Below are positions 52,329 to 60,855 of a stretch of DNA of 64,000 bases, one piece after another. How positions within the stretch are numbered: position 1 is the first letter of the stretch; the number at the start of each line of letters is the position of its first letter. A model generated the notes under the pieces. That model did not search any database. It had not been told where the DNA came from and saw only the letters and a program-made list of their open reading frames with translations. The position numbers and the translations under genes were made by a program. The stretch lies in NCBI GenBank assembly GCA_963850915.1, contig CAWKND010000005.1, positions 1,116,001 through 1,180,000 of the forward strand, given 5' to 3'. Source of the DNA: CAVTWH01 sp963850915. GTDB taxonomy: Bacteria > Actinomycetota > Actinomycetes > Mycobacteriales > Micromonosporaceae.

Positions 52329-54236
52329 TTAGCGGTCGCTTTGTGTAACGACCTCATCGGTCGACTGATTCCCCGACACCTGCGCGTGCGGGCAGCCAGC
52401 CGGCTGTGTGCGTGCAAGGGTAGCGCCCCAGAGGTATCCGCTGCCCGTGCCCCGCGAAGCCGGCTGCCAAATCACGGGTTTTAGCCGGATTTTAAGCTGA
52501 AATTCTTTCGACTCAGCGGCCTTTGGCCGGGCTCGGGTGCTTATCTGCGCTCGACGACCAGCTCGTACGCGCTCGGCGGCCGGCTCGCCCACGTCCTCGT
52601 GGCGCAGCCGGCGGGCGGCCCACAGCCCCGCGACGGTTGCGCCGTGCAAGTCACCGCGGCGCGCGTCGAAGTCGGCCTGCTCCACCAGGAGCGCGGCAGC
52701 GAGCACGGTGGCCAGCCGGAGGGCGAGGTCGCGGGCACCGGCCGGGCCGGCGGGCGCCGCCAGCCGGGTCGCCAGGTCCTGTCGCGCGGCGAGCAGCGTG
52801 TCGACCAGGTCGGCCCGGCCGGGCAGGCGTACGGCGAGGTCGGTGGCGCTGTCCAGGCGGAGCAGTAGCTGCTTGACGCCCTCGTCCCGGGCCACGGCGC
52901 GCTGGGTGTCCACCGCGAGGACGTTGGTCGTACCTTCCCAGATCGGCAGTACCTGGGCGTCGCGCAGCAGCCGCGGGATGCCGGTGTCCTCCACGAAACC
53001 GGCCCCGCCGAAGCACTCCAGGTATTCGCTCGCCGACGCCACCGCCCACCGGCCGGTGGCCAGCTTGGCGAGCGGGGCGACCAGGCGCAGTTCGGCCTCG
53101 GCGGCCGGATCGCCGTCCACCTCCACCCGGCCGAGCAGCGCGAACGCGTGCAGTGCCAGCGCGAACGCGGCCTGCGCGTCGACCGCGAGCTGGGTCAGCG
53201 TGGCCCGGTGCAGCGGGTTGTCCGCCAGGCGGCTACTCCCCGACGGTTGGCTCGCGATCTCCCGGCTGCCCGCGTACGCGCGGGCGTAGTCCAGGCCACG
53301 CCGCATGCCACCGGCGGCGGCGATGGCGTTGTGCAGCCGGGTCACCACCACCAGGGTCATCATCCGGTGCAGGCCGGGGGAGTCCGGGTCGCCCAGGGGG
53401 TACCCGACGGCATCGGCCAGACCGATCTCCGCGGTGGGTACGGCCCGGGTACCCAGTTTCTCCTTCAGCCGGTGCAGGCGCAGTCCCGGGGCGGGTTCGG
53501 TGCTGTCCGGGGCGTAGCGGGGTACCAGGAACGGGGCGAGGGCACGGCTGCCGGGTGCGGCGCCCACCGGCCGGGCCAGGGCCACCGCCATCGCCGCGTC
53601 CGCGGCCGAGCAGAACCACTTCTCGCCGGTCAGTCGCCAGTCCCCGGCGTCGTCGCGGCGCGCCGAGGTGGTGGACCGGGCGATGTCGGAGCCGCCCTGC
53701 GACTCGGTCATCCACTGGCCGCTGGTGATGGCGGTGTCCGGGTCGGTGGACACGAGCCTGGGCAGCCAGGCGTCCCGGATGGCGGCGTCGACCTCGGGGC
53801 GGGACAGCAGCGCGGCGGCGCCGTCGCTCATCGCCACGGGACAGGAGAAGGTGGCCGACTCGGGGCCGTACAGGTGCAGGAGGGCGGCCTGGACAACGCG
53901 CGTACCAGCACCGAAGGACTCTCTTGCATCAGGCAAGTAAGGCAACGCGACCAGTGCGTGCGAGGCCGCTGCCCGGCGCTGAGTCTCCCATCCCGGGGCG
54001 CTGTCGATCCGGTCGACACGCCGCCCCCAGGCGTCGTACCGGGTGAGTACGGGCGGGTGCGTCTCTGCGTCGTGGTGCGCGGCGCGCAGCGTGTCCACCA
54101 CGTCGGCGCCGAGCGCGGCGAGCCGGGGACGGGCCAGTTCGCTCGCGGGTCCGAGCAGCCGGTCGAGCCACGCGTGCAGTACATGGTCGGTGGCGTACGG
54201 GTCGGCGGGTACCGGCGTCCGCTGGACGAAGCGCAT
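52329..54236 (-). CDS. Acyl-CoA dehydrogenase of AidB type, probable C-terminal frameshift
   Basis: An acyl-CoA dehydrogenase-fold flavoprotein with the long N-terminal domain of AidB-like proteins (TPVPADPYATDHVLHAWLDR...). Motifs: FSCPVAMSDGAAALL, the FAD region GQWMTESQGGSDIARS, GEKWFCSAADAAMAVALA, and ECFGGAGFVEDTGIPRLLRDAQVLPIWEGTTNVLAVD. The annotated frame runs to 52329, just 21 bases before the rbpA start, adding about 70 unnatural residues. A one-base insertion near 52577-52585 would instead give the normal ending PPSAYELVVERR with stop at 52541, leaving room for the rbpA promoter. TACGTT lies 7 bases upstream of ATG 54236. Confidence 0.85.
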   Translation of the reverse strand: MRFVQRTPVPADPYATDHVLHAWLDRLLGPASELARPRLAALGADVVDTLRAAHHDAETHPPVLTRYDAWGRRVDRIDSAPGWETQRRAAASHALVALPYLPDARESFGAGTRVVQAALLHLYGPESATFSCPVAMSDGAAALLSRPEVDAAIRDAWLPRLVSTDPDTAITSGQWMTESQGGSDIARSTTSARRDDAGDWRLTGEKWFCSAADAAMAVALARPVGAAPGSRALAPFLVPRYAPDSTEPAPGLRLHRLKEKLGTRAVPTAEIGLADAVGYPLGDPDSPGLHRMMTLVVVTRLHNAIAAAGGMRRGLDYARAYAGSREIASQPSGSSRLADNPLHRATLTQLAVDAQAAFALALHAFALLGRVEVDGDPAAEAELRLVAPLAKLATGRWAVASASEYLECFGGAGFVEDTGIPRLLRDAQVLPIWEGTTNVLAVDTQRAVARDEGVKQLLLRLDSATDLAVRLPGRADLVDTLLAARQDLATRLAAPAGPAGARDLALRLATVLAAALLVEQADFDARRGDLHGATVAGLWAARRLRHEDVGEPAAERVRAGRRAQISTRARPKAAESKEFQLKIRLKPVIWQPASRGTGSGYLWGATLARTQPAGCPHAQVSGNQSTDEVVTQSDR

Positions 54237-54243
54237 GCTGCCC

Positions 54244-54249
54244 AACGTA
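54244..54249 (-). promoter_or_regulatory. Leaderless -10 element of the AidB-type gene (TACGTT)
   Basis: On the minus strand TACGTT ends 7 bases (GGGCAGC) before ATG 54236. Confidence 0.5.
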
Positions 54250-54300
54250 CGCGCGCTCGAGTGGGGACGGGTACGCCCGAGATCCACTGGGTACGGCACC

Positions 54301-54972
54301 ATGTTGGCCATGCCCTCGCACCACCAGACGCGCGGTACCGATTGGCTCATCCCGTCCGCGCTGGCGTTCCTGGTCGCCGCCGTGCTCTTCGCCGTGGTGA
54401 TCGTCGTTGTCAGCGGGGGCTCCAGCAGCCGCACGGATCTGCTCGGCCCCGGCCGGCTGGTGTCGACCGGCTCGGCGGGGCCCAGCGCACCCGGGGCCGC
54501 TTCGAGCAGCGCGGCACCGACGACGCCACCGCCGACGACCGCACCGCCGGCCGCCGCTCGCGCGGGGACGGTACGCACCACGACCGGGCTGTGCCTGGAC
54601 ATCACGCCGGCGGACGCCTCCAACAGCGCGCAGGCCGTACAGGCCGGCTGTGACGGCTCCGCGCACCAGCAGTGGCAGGCGAAGGCCGTCTCCGGTGGCG
54701 CGTTCACGCTGGTCAACTCGGCGACCGGCAAGTGCCTGGATGTGGCCAACGCCGCCACCGACGACGGGGCGAAGGTCCAGCAGTACGACTGCAACGGCGG
54801 AGCCAACCAGCAGTGGCGTACCCAGGACGCGGGCGGCGGCGCGGTGATGCTGATAGCCGTCCACAGTGGCAAGTGCCTGGACGTGACGGGCGGTGCCCGG
54901 CCGGCGCCGGGGGTACCCGTCCAGCAGTACAGCTGCAACGGTACCGACGCCCAGCACTGGCTCCTGGCCTAG
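54301..54972 (+). CDS. Membrane-anchored ricin-B-type lectin domain protein
   Basis: A 223-residue protein. Residues 1-45 hold one transmembrane helix (SALAFLVAAVLFAVVIVVV), then a Ser/Ala/Pro/Thr linker and an extracellular ricin-B (CBM13) trefoil of about 130 residues. The three repeats are marked by QQWQ, QQWR and QHWL with paired CLDI, CLDV, CLDV cysteines. Such domains bind galactose/xylose-type glycans. Start at ATG 54301 (an ATG at 54310 is possible); no clear ribosome binding site. It is not linked to a catalytic domain, so it may be a cell-surface lectin. Confidence 0.85.
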   Translation: MLAMPSHHQTRGTDWLIPSALAFLVAAVLFAVVIVVVSGGSSSRTDLLGPGRLVSTGSAGPSAPGAASSSAAPTTPPPTTAPPAAARAGTVRTTTGLCLDITPADASNSAQAVQAGCDGSAHQQWQAKAVSGGAFTLVNSATGKCLDVANAATDDGAKVQQYDCNGGANQQWRTQDAGGGAVMLIAVHSGKCLDVTGGARPAPGVPVQQYSCNGTDAQHWLLA

Positions 54973-54981
54973 CACCGAGGC

Positions 54982-56046
54982 TTAGGGCACCGGCTGGGGT
55001 TGCGGCGGTGGCGTGTCCAGCCGGCCGGTGAGTGCCGTGGTCAGCTGGGTGAGCTGGCTGGTGAGCTGTTCGATCTGTGCACGGGCGTCGGCGAGCGCCT
55101 GCTGTGCGGCGTCCAGTTGCGCGCCGCGTACCGCCGTCTCCTGAACTGCCTGTGCCGCCTCGGCCCGCGCCTGGTTCACCTGCTCGGTAGCCCGTTCGGC
55201 CTGCTCCCGTGCCTGTGTCGCCTGTCCGAGCGCGGCGTCGCGCGCCCAGCCGGCCTGCTCGGCACTGCGCTGCGCGGCCACGGTTTCGGCGAGCGCGGCG
55301 GCGGCCTCCCGGCCCGCGTCCGCCAATTCGGTACGCAGCGCGGCCAGCTCTGTGCGTAGCGCCGCCAGTTCGGCGAGCGCGCTGTCCCGCTGCGCCTCGG
55401 CCTGCCCGGTCGCGGCCCTGGCGACGTCCCGTTCGCCGGTGACCTCGCGTAGCCGGGTGGCGGCGGCGCTCCGCTCGGCGGCCAACTCGGCCTGCGCCTG
55501 CGTACGCAGCGCTGACTCGCCGGCCGCCTGGCTGCGCGCCTCGTCGCGCTCGCCGGTCGCGGTGCGCGCCGCCTCGACAGCCTGCCGGGCTGTGGCGACC
55601 GCGTCATCGTGACCGGCCTGGGCGGTAGCCAGGTCGGCGACGCGTGCGGCAAGTTCGTCGCGCAGGCCGGCGGTTTCGGCGCGCGCGGCCTCCGCCTCGC
55701 GGCGGGCCTCGTCCCGCTCGGAGTGGGAGGCGGCCACGTGTCCGGCGGCCTCCGCGCGTACCTCGGCTGCCTGCCGCTCCACGCCGGCCGGGCTGAGCTC
55801 CGCGTGCAGCGCCTCGGCGAGCGTCGCCGCCGTCACCTCCAGCCGCTCGACCAGCTCCCAGCTGCGGGCCACCTGACCGGCCAGGCCGGGCGAGTTGCGC
55901 TCACGCATCCGGCCGTTGCGCGCCTTGCGCTGGCAGTCGCCGTCGTTGTCCCGGCAGTAGCGGAAGGGCCGGCCGGCCGCCCCGCGCTGGGGTACCGGCC
56001 GGCCACAGTAGACGCATGGCCGGTTGGCGGGCTCCTGCTCTGGCAT
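54982..56046 (-). CDS. Zinc-finger plus long coiled-coil protein
   Basis: A 354-residue protein. The N-terminus has four Cys in CVYCGRPVPQ (Cys11, Cys14) and RYCRDNDGDCQRKAR (Cys31, Cys38), likely a small zinc site. From about residue 60 to 335 it is an Ala/Glu/Gln/Arg-rich coiled coil with heptads (ELAALRTELAALRTELADAG). The rest is Pro-rich. I do not recognise a family; a scaffold role or a DNA-binding KfrA-like role is possible from layout alone. TACGCT lies 7 bases upstream of ATG 56046. Confidence 0.72.
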   Translation of the reverse strand: MPEQEPANRPCVYCGRPVPQRGAAGRPFRYCRDNDGDCQRKARNGRMRERNSPGLAGQVARSWELVERLEVTAATLAEALHAELSPAGVERQAAEVRAEAAGHVAASHSERDEARREAEAARAETAGLRDELAARVADLATAQAGHDDAVATARQAVEAARTATGERDEARSQAAGESALRTQAQAELAAERSAAATRLREVTGERDVARAATGQAEAQRDSALAELAALRTELAALRTELADAGREAAAALAETVAAQRSAEQAGWARDAALGQATQAREQAERATEQVNQARAEAAQAVQETAVRGAQLDAAQQALADARAQIEQLTSQLTQLTTALTGRLDTPPPQPQPVP

Positions 56047-56053
56047 GCCGGCC

Positions 56054-56059
56054 AGCGTA
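56054..56059 (-). promoter_or_regulatory. Leaderless -10 element of the coiled-coil gene (TACGCT)
   Basis: On the minus strand TACGCT ends 7 bases (GGCCGGC) before ATG 56046. Confidence 0.5.
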
Positions 56060-56086
56060 GACCGCCGGTGGGACAGTACGGCCGGG

Positions 56087-59000
56087 TCAGTGGGCGTACA
56101 CCTCGAACTCGATCAGCGAGTAGCCATACGGCGTACCTCGGGTCACCCCCTGCATCCGTACGTACCGCGCCGTCGTCACCGGGAAAGTGACCACGTCGGT
56201 ACCGCCGTCCCCGGTCGTCGTGGTGAACACCGTGCTCCAGCCGCTGCCGTCGGTCGACACCTGGACGCGGTACCCCCTGCCGTACGCCGACTCCCAGTGC
56301 AGGACGACCCTGGCGACCGGCTGGGCGCTACCCAGGTCGACGGTGAACTGCTGGTTGTCCGACCAGTTGCTGCTCCACCTGGTCGAGTCGTTGCCGTCCA
56401 CCGCTTTGCCGGGCGTGTACGAGGTGAGCAGCTGCGTACTGGAGGCGCTCGCCGGCCGGCCGTACGCCAGGTTGGCGATGCTGTCTCCGCGGTGTGCCGG
56501 GAACTGCACCACCTGCTGGTAGGTCGGGCGGTTCTGCCAGGAGATCGGGTCCTCGGTCAGGCCGCCGAGGGGGGACTGCACGATCGTGTCGGCGCACCAC
56601 TGGTCGCCGGCGGCACAGTACTTGTCGCCCGGGTACACCTGGCTCGCCGGCTGCGCGGCGGCCTGGGCGAGGGTCGCCAGCAGTACCGACCGGCAGCCGG
56701 CCAGCGACCCGCCGCCGCAGTACGTCGCGGCCAGCGGTGCCGCGACCGGCTGTCCGAGCACGCTGCGCAGGTCTTTGCTGACATACCCCCACCAGCCGTA
56801 CTGGAACGACGAGCCCTTGTGTGACTGGCTCTCGCCGACCGAACCGGCGGCTCCCGCCGGGTCCTGCTGCCCGCCGGAGGGCGACTCGTTCACCTGCATG
56901 GCACCGACGAGCGTGTCGTAGAGCGCCTCCCCGAGCGCCGGCTTGAACTCGCCCGAAACCAGCAGCGGCCACCATGCGTCGAACGTCTGGATGGCGCCGG
57001 CGTCGGCGTACACGTGGCTGCCCGGGCTGGTCTCGATGCGGTGCGCGCCGCCGGCCAGCCACGCCTGCAATCCGGTGAGCTGGGCGGCCTGGGTCGCATC
57101 GGTGACCGGCTGGGAGTTGGCGACCTGCAGCAGCAGGCCCAGATCCTCCTTGGCCCGCAGGTCGGTACCGGCGGCGTTCTCCATCACCTTCACGACGGCG
57201 GCCCGGTCCACCTTGGTACCACCGGCCGTCGCCGCGCGTACCCCCTCGTCCAGCAGTTGCGCCCGCTGTACCGGCCCGAAGCTGAAGTTGCCGTCGGCGG
57301 CGCTGTAGTCGCCGGCCTGCTTGTTGTTCCAGGACACGTAGAAGTCCTGGTTGACCGATTGCGGATGGGCGCTGGGCGGCAGGTAGCTGGCGGTGTTGGT
57401 GTCCGCGTTCCAGCCGACCCACTCGTGCGCGGCGTCGGCCACCATCGGCAGGTTCGGGTCGGCACCGGCCGGCCGCTGCGGGTTGAGCCCGGAGTTGAAG
57501 TACGCGGCCTGGGTGGAGTTGACGTAGAACCAGTTGAACGCGTACCCGACGTTGCTCGCCGAGTTGACGAACGCGGCGGCGTCGCCCATTTCGTTGGGAT
57601 CGTTGAACATCTGGAAGCCGATCGCCGAGTCGGCCTCGTGCCGGTAGGTCGAGCGCAGCGAGGCGAACGCGGTGGGTACCCCGGCGACCAGGCCACGCCA
57701 GGTGACCAGGCCGTACTTGGTGCGGTAGGTGATCAGCCGGTACGAGCCGGCGGCCGTGGAGTCGGCGGTGTTCGGGGTCCACGCGTTGTCCTGCTCCAGG
57801 GTGTCCATCGCCACGCACTGGCCGTGGAAGAGGTAGCTGGTCGAGTTGATCCCGCCGGCACCGCACAGGGTCACCGCGTACGTGTCTGTGATGTCCTGCG
57901 CGGCCGACGTCGCGCTCCACGCGTAGTCCTGGCCGCGGCCGAGCTGGACGTAGAGGTTGACCCCGGCGAACGCGGCGCCCCGGGCACTGATCCCGGGGCC
58001 CTGCAACTCCTCCAGCATCAGCAGCTGTGGCGAGAAGTAGCCGGTCTGCGGGCCGAAGACGGCGATCGGGTTACCGGTCGTGGTGTGTGCCCCGGACACC
58101 ACGACGGCGTTGGACATGCCCCGGCCGTCGGCCGCGTTCGGGGTCACGCTGGCGGCGGCGGTGCCGGTCGGGGCATACACCACCGGTACCGGCTGGGCCG
58201 TCCCGTGATCGGGCAGTACCACCCCGGTCGGGTTGGCCGGCGACTGCCCGTACGGGAAGCTCTGCCCGTTGTGCAGCGTCAGTACCGTCTCCGGATCGTT
58301 CTGCTCCCGGAATGCCCGCCACACCTGGTCACCGGCGACCGTCCCGTACCTGATCTCCGCCTCGACGCGGACCAGCGCGGAGGCCATCTCGCCGCCACCG
58401 CCACCGCCGAACAGGCCGCCGACCACGCCGGAGATCGCGATGACGTCGGTCGGGGTGAACGGCACCGGCCCGCCGGCGTTGGTGATCGCGTTGAGGTGTC
58501 CGGTGAGGACGTACTCGCCGGGGCAGTTGACCGGCCGCTGGGCCATGCAGTGGGTGATGTAGGCGTTGATGCCGGCGATGTAGCTCTGCACGTCCTGGTA
58601 GAGCTGGGCACCGCGGGAACCCTTGGCGGCCAACGCGTTCACCTGCGCCTGCAGGTCAGCCTCGGTGTAGGGGGAGTTGCGCCAGACACTCTGCTCGAGG
58701 GCCTGGTTGCCGGGGGCACCGCCGGCGAACGAGGTGAGCGTGCCGCGCCCGACGTGGCGCAGCAGGTCCATCAGGAACAGCCGGTCCTCCGCACCGGCGT
58801 ACCCGGCGCCGAACATGGTGCCGGCCCGGGTGGTACCGGTGACATGCGGTACCCCGGTCGCCTTGTCCCGCACGATGGTCACGTCGGAGCGCGGCGACTC
58901 ACTGCTCTCCACCTGCGACGCCGGTACGCCGAACGACGAGTCGTTGTAGAACTGGCCGAGCTGGTCGGTGCTCAGCCCGGTGTAGGCGGTCAACAGGTTG

Positions 59001-59251
59001 GCGTACTTGGCCAGCTGATCGGTGCTGTGTCCCGGGTGCGTACCGAGCGCCTGGTTGGCGAGGATGTCGGCCAGCGTGGCGTTGCCGTTCTCGCCCGGCG
59101 GCAGGATGTCGGCGCACTGGTCAAGGCAGTAGTCGCTACCGGTCAGGTACGCGCTCGCGGCGCTTGCTGAGCTGGTCGTGGGCAGGGTGAGGGCGGCGGC
59201 GACGAGAGCGACCAGCACGGCCGCGCGGGTCAACCGGAATCTTCTGGACAC
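56087..59251 (-). CDS. Secreted penicillin acylase-family hydrolase with discoidin domain
   Basis: A 1054-residue exported Ntn hydrolase. GTG 59251 follows AAGGAGCGC and gives the signal peptide VSRRFRLTRAAVLVALVAAA ending near ASA. A pro-region with VTIVRDKATGVPHVTG and AGAEDRLFLMDLLRHVGRG leads to the autocleavage site: Ser of GMSNAVVVSGAHTTTGNPI becomes the beta-chain N-terminal nucleophile. The catalytic domain continues to about residue 900. The C-terminal 130 residues (NLAYGRPASASSTQLL to SLIEFEVYAH) are an F5/8 type C (discoidin) carbohydrate/surface-binding domain. Substrates may be acyl-homoserine lactones, beta-lactams or other N-acyl compounds. Confidence 0.9.
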   Translation of the reverse strand: MSRRFRLTRAAVLVALVAAALTLPTTSSASAASAYLTGSDYCLDQCADILPPGENGNATLADILANQALGTHPGHSTDQLAKYANLLTAYTGLSTDQLGQFYNDSSFGVPASQVESSESPRSDVTIVRDKATGVPHVTGTTRAGTMFGAGYAGAEDRLFLMDLLRHVGRGTLTSFAGGAPGNQALEQSVWRNSPYTEADLQAQVNALAAKGSRGAQLYQDVQSYIAGINAYITHCMAQRPVNCPGEYVLTGHLNAITNAGGPVPFTPTDVIAISGVVGGLFGGGGGGEMASALVRVEAEIRYGTVAGDQVWRAFREQNDPETVLTLHNGQSFPYGQSPANPTGVVLPDHGTAQPVPVVYAPTGTAAASVTPNAADGRGMSNAVVVSGAHTTTGNPIAVFGPQTGYFSPQLLMLEELQGPGISARGAAFAGVNLYVQLGRGQDYAWSATSAAQDITDTYAVTLCGAGGINSTSYLFHGQCVAMDTLEQDNAWTPNTADSTAAGSYRLITYRTKYGLVTWRGLVAGVPTAFASLRSTYRHEADSAIGFQMFNDPNEMGDAAAFVNSASNVGYAFNWFYVNSTQAAYFNSGLNPQRPAGADPNLPMVADAAHEWVGWNADTNTASYLPPSAHPQSVNQDFYVSWNNKQAGDYSAADGNFSFGPVQRAQLLDEGVRAATAGGTKVDRAAVVKVMENAAGTDLRAKEDLGLLLQVANSQPVTDATQAAQLTGLQAWLAGGAHRIETSPGSHVYADAGAIQTFDAWWPLLVSGEFKPALGEALYDTLVGAMQVNESPSGGQQDPAGAAGSVGESQSHKGSSFQYGWWGYVSKDLRSVLGQPVAAPLAATYCGGGSLAGCRSVLLATLAQAAAQPASQVYPGDKYCAAGDQWCADTIVQSPLGGLTEDPISWQNRPTYQQVVQFPAHRGDSIANLAYGRPASASSTQLLTSYTPGKAVDGNDSTRWSSNWSDNQQFTVDLGSAQPVARVVLHWESAYGRGYRVQVSTDGSGWSTVFTTTTGDGGTDVVTFPVTTARYVRMQGVTRGTPYGYSLIEFEVYAH

Positions 59252-59283
59252 ACGCGCTCCTTGGGGACGGGCGGACAGCGAAA

Positions 59284-59306
59284 CTGAATAAGTCTCAGAT
59301 AAGCAG
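59284..59306. promoter_or_regulatory. Candidate operator with repeated ATAAG
   Basis: CTGAATAAGTCTCAGATAAG contains two ATAAG half-sites and imperfect palindromy. It lies between the acylase gene and the divergent MarR gene; weak evidence only. Confidence 0.25.
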
Positions 59307-59448
59307 AAAGTGACCGGCTTCACCAGATCGAAACACTGACATGTATCGACGCACTCGCCGCGCTCCGCGCATCGGTGCCGCGCTCCGCGCGCATCCGGTC
59401 CGGCCAGCTATTCTTTGCCTTGTCGAGACAGCACGAGAGGCATAACGT

Positions 59449-59946
59449 ATGAGTTCCGTAGCAGATGCGGAGGCCGCGACGGCGCGGCAGCGACGGCGGA
59501 CCACCAACGCGATCAAGGAATCGCTGCGCGAGATGGTCAACCAGATTTCGCTGCTCAACCACCAGGTCGGTACAAGGCTGGAGCTCAAAGACGTCGATCT
59601 GGACTGCCTGGACCTGATCGTCCGGCAGGGGCCACTGAGCCCCACCACCCTGGCCCGCCGGGCCGGCCTGCACCCCGCCACGATGACCGGGATCCTCGAC
59701 CGGCTGCAGAGCGGCGGCTGGATCGTGCGGGAACGTGACCCGGAGGCGGCCGACCGGCGGGCGGTGTCGGTACGCGCGCTGCGCGAACGGGGCGGCGACA
59801 TCCTGCGGCTCTACTCGGGCATGAACGCGTCGATGGACGACATCTGCGCCGGGTACACCGATGCGGAGTTGGCTGTACTCGCCGACTTCCTGCGCCGTAC
59901 CACCGGGGCCGGCGAGCGCGCCACCGAACAGCTCGCGGCGCAGTGA
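59449..59946 (+). CDS. MarR-family transcriptional regulator
   Basis: A 165-residue MarR protein: N-terminal helices, then winged helix CLDLIVRQGPLSPTTLARRAGLHPATMTGILDRLQSGGWIVRERDPEAADRRAVSV, whose wing carries the D-x-R-A motif. It faces the penicillin acylase-like gene and probably controls it or itself. TATTCT at 59408-59413 may be its -10, giving a short leader. It ends 9 bases from the convergent hypothetical gene. Confidence 0.87.
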   Translation: MSSVADAEAATARQRRRTTNAIKESLREMVNQISLLNHQVGTRLELKDVDLDCLDLIVRQGPLSPTTLARRAGLHPATMTGILDRLQSGGWIVRERDPEAADRRAVSVRALRERGGDILRLYSGMNASMDDICAGYTDAELAVLADFLRRTTGAGERATEQLAAQ

Positions 59947-59955
59947 TCCACGAAG

Positions 59956-60366
59956 CTACTGCGGTCCTGAGTCGCCGGCCTGCCACGGGAAGGGGTGCAG
60001 ATCGGGCTGTACCCAGCCGGTCTTCGCCGCCGTGCCGGCGAGTGTTGCCGGCCGGTAGAAGCGGGTCAGCAGCCGCTTGTCGAGCAGCGCGGTGTTGTGC
60101 CCGGCGAACGTGGCGAAGTCGGCGTCCGGGTGCTCCGCGACGTGGTACCCGACCAGCTCCACCCAGGCGCGACTCACGGTCGCGTGGTACTTCTGCGGTG
60201 CGCCGGCGTACCGGGCGGTGCGCTGGATGCCGTCGCTGACCAGCTCCACCGCGGCCGGTACGCCACAGCGCCGTACCGCCAGCCAGGTCAGCTGGACGTG
60301 CTGCCGGTGACCGAACCGGTCTGCGGCCGCCATCACCTCGGCGAACAACTCCTCGAAGCTGGTCAT
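59956..60366 (-). CDS. Hypothetical protein coupled to a MarR regulator
   Basis: A 136-residue soluble protein starting at ATG 60366, which overlaps the MarR stop (ATGA). It has the segments RQHVQLTWLAVRRCGVP, GAPQKYHATVSRAWVELVGYHVAEHPDADFATF and HNTALLDKRLLTRFYRP, with several His/Asp/Glu residues that could bind metal. No family is recognised. Its coupling to marR suggests that it is the regulated or effector gene. Confidence 0.65.
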   Translation of the reverse strand: MTSFEELFAEVMAAADRFGHRQHVQLTWLAVRRCGVPAAVELVSDGIQRTARYAGAPQKYHATVSRAWVELVGYHVAEHPDADFATFAGHNTALLDKRLLTRFYRPATLAGTAAKTGWVQPDLHPFPWQAGDSGPQ

Positions 60367-60818
60367 CCGGGCACCTCCGTCAAGGCTTGCAGGGCGTTGC
60401 GCAGCGCGGCGACCGTCTCGGGCGGCAGGTCGCCCAGGGCTCGCCGCTCCAGGTCGGCAATGGCGGCGCGGATCGTGTGGGCGGTACGCCGGCCCGAATC
60501 GGTCAGTTCGATCACCACGGCACGGCGGTCACCCGGGCGGGTACCGCGGGTGATGTGGCCGCGCCGCTCCAGCCGGTCGAGCACGCTGGTCAGCGTGGTG
60601 GGTCGGGAGCCGACCGCCGTCCCCAGCTCGGAGACGCTGCGCCCGTGCCCGTCGGCGAGGTTGGCCAGGGCGTTGATCTCGGACGCCGTCAGGTCCAGGT
60701 CGACCAGTTCGGTGGCGAGCAGCTGCAGGGTCGCGTGGGTCGCCCGCTGCAGCGCAAGCAGGGCCGACCACGCTTGCTCCGCTGTCTCTTGCTTCGCTGT
60801 CTCTTGCTCCGTTGTCAC
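60363..60818 (-). CDS. MarR-family transcriptional regulator
   Basis: A 151-residue MarR protein. The winged helix is TASEINALANLADGHGRSVSELGTAVGSRPTTLTSVLDRLERRGHITRGTRPGDRRAVVIELTDSGR, with a D-R-R-A wing. The N-terminus is Gln/Glu-rich with a 15-base imperfect internal repeat in the DNA. GTG 60818 lies 8 bases after a TATAGT -10, so its mRNA is probably leaderless. It precedes a coupled hypothetical gene. Confidence 0.85.
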   Translation of the reverse strand: MTTEQETAKQETAEQAWSALLALQRATHATLQLLATELVDLDLTASEINALANLADGHGRSVSELGTAVGSRPTTLTSVLDRLERRGHITRGTRPGDRRAVVIELTDSGRRTAHTIRAAIADLERRALGDLPPETVAALRNALQALTEVPG

Positions 60819-60826
60819 GATTTCGG

Positions 60827-60855
60827 ACTATACGATTTCGTTGGATCGTTGTCTA
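60827..60855 (-). promoter_or_regulatory. Housekeeping-type promoter of marR (TAGACA-17-TATAGT)
   Basis: On the minus strand TAGACA, a 17-base spacer and TATAGT are followed 8 bases later by GTG 60818. It is the best -35/-10 pair in the window. ACGATTTCG repeats at 60817 and 60832 flank and overlap the -10 and could bind the MarR protein. Confidence 0.65.

Noticed and set aside
57014..59170. A 718-codon plus-strand frame opposite the penicillin acylase-like gene
   Set aside because: It is the mirror of a gene with signal peptide, nucleophile motif and discoidin domain; composition is Gly/Arg/Val-biased.
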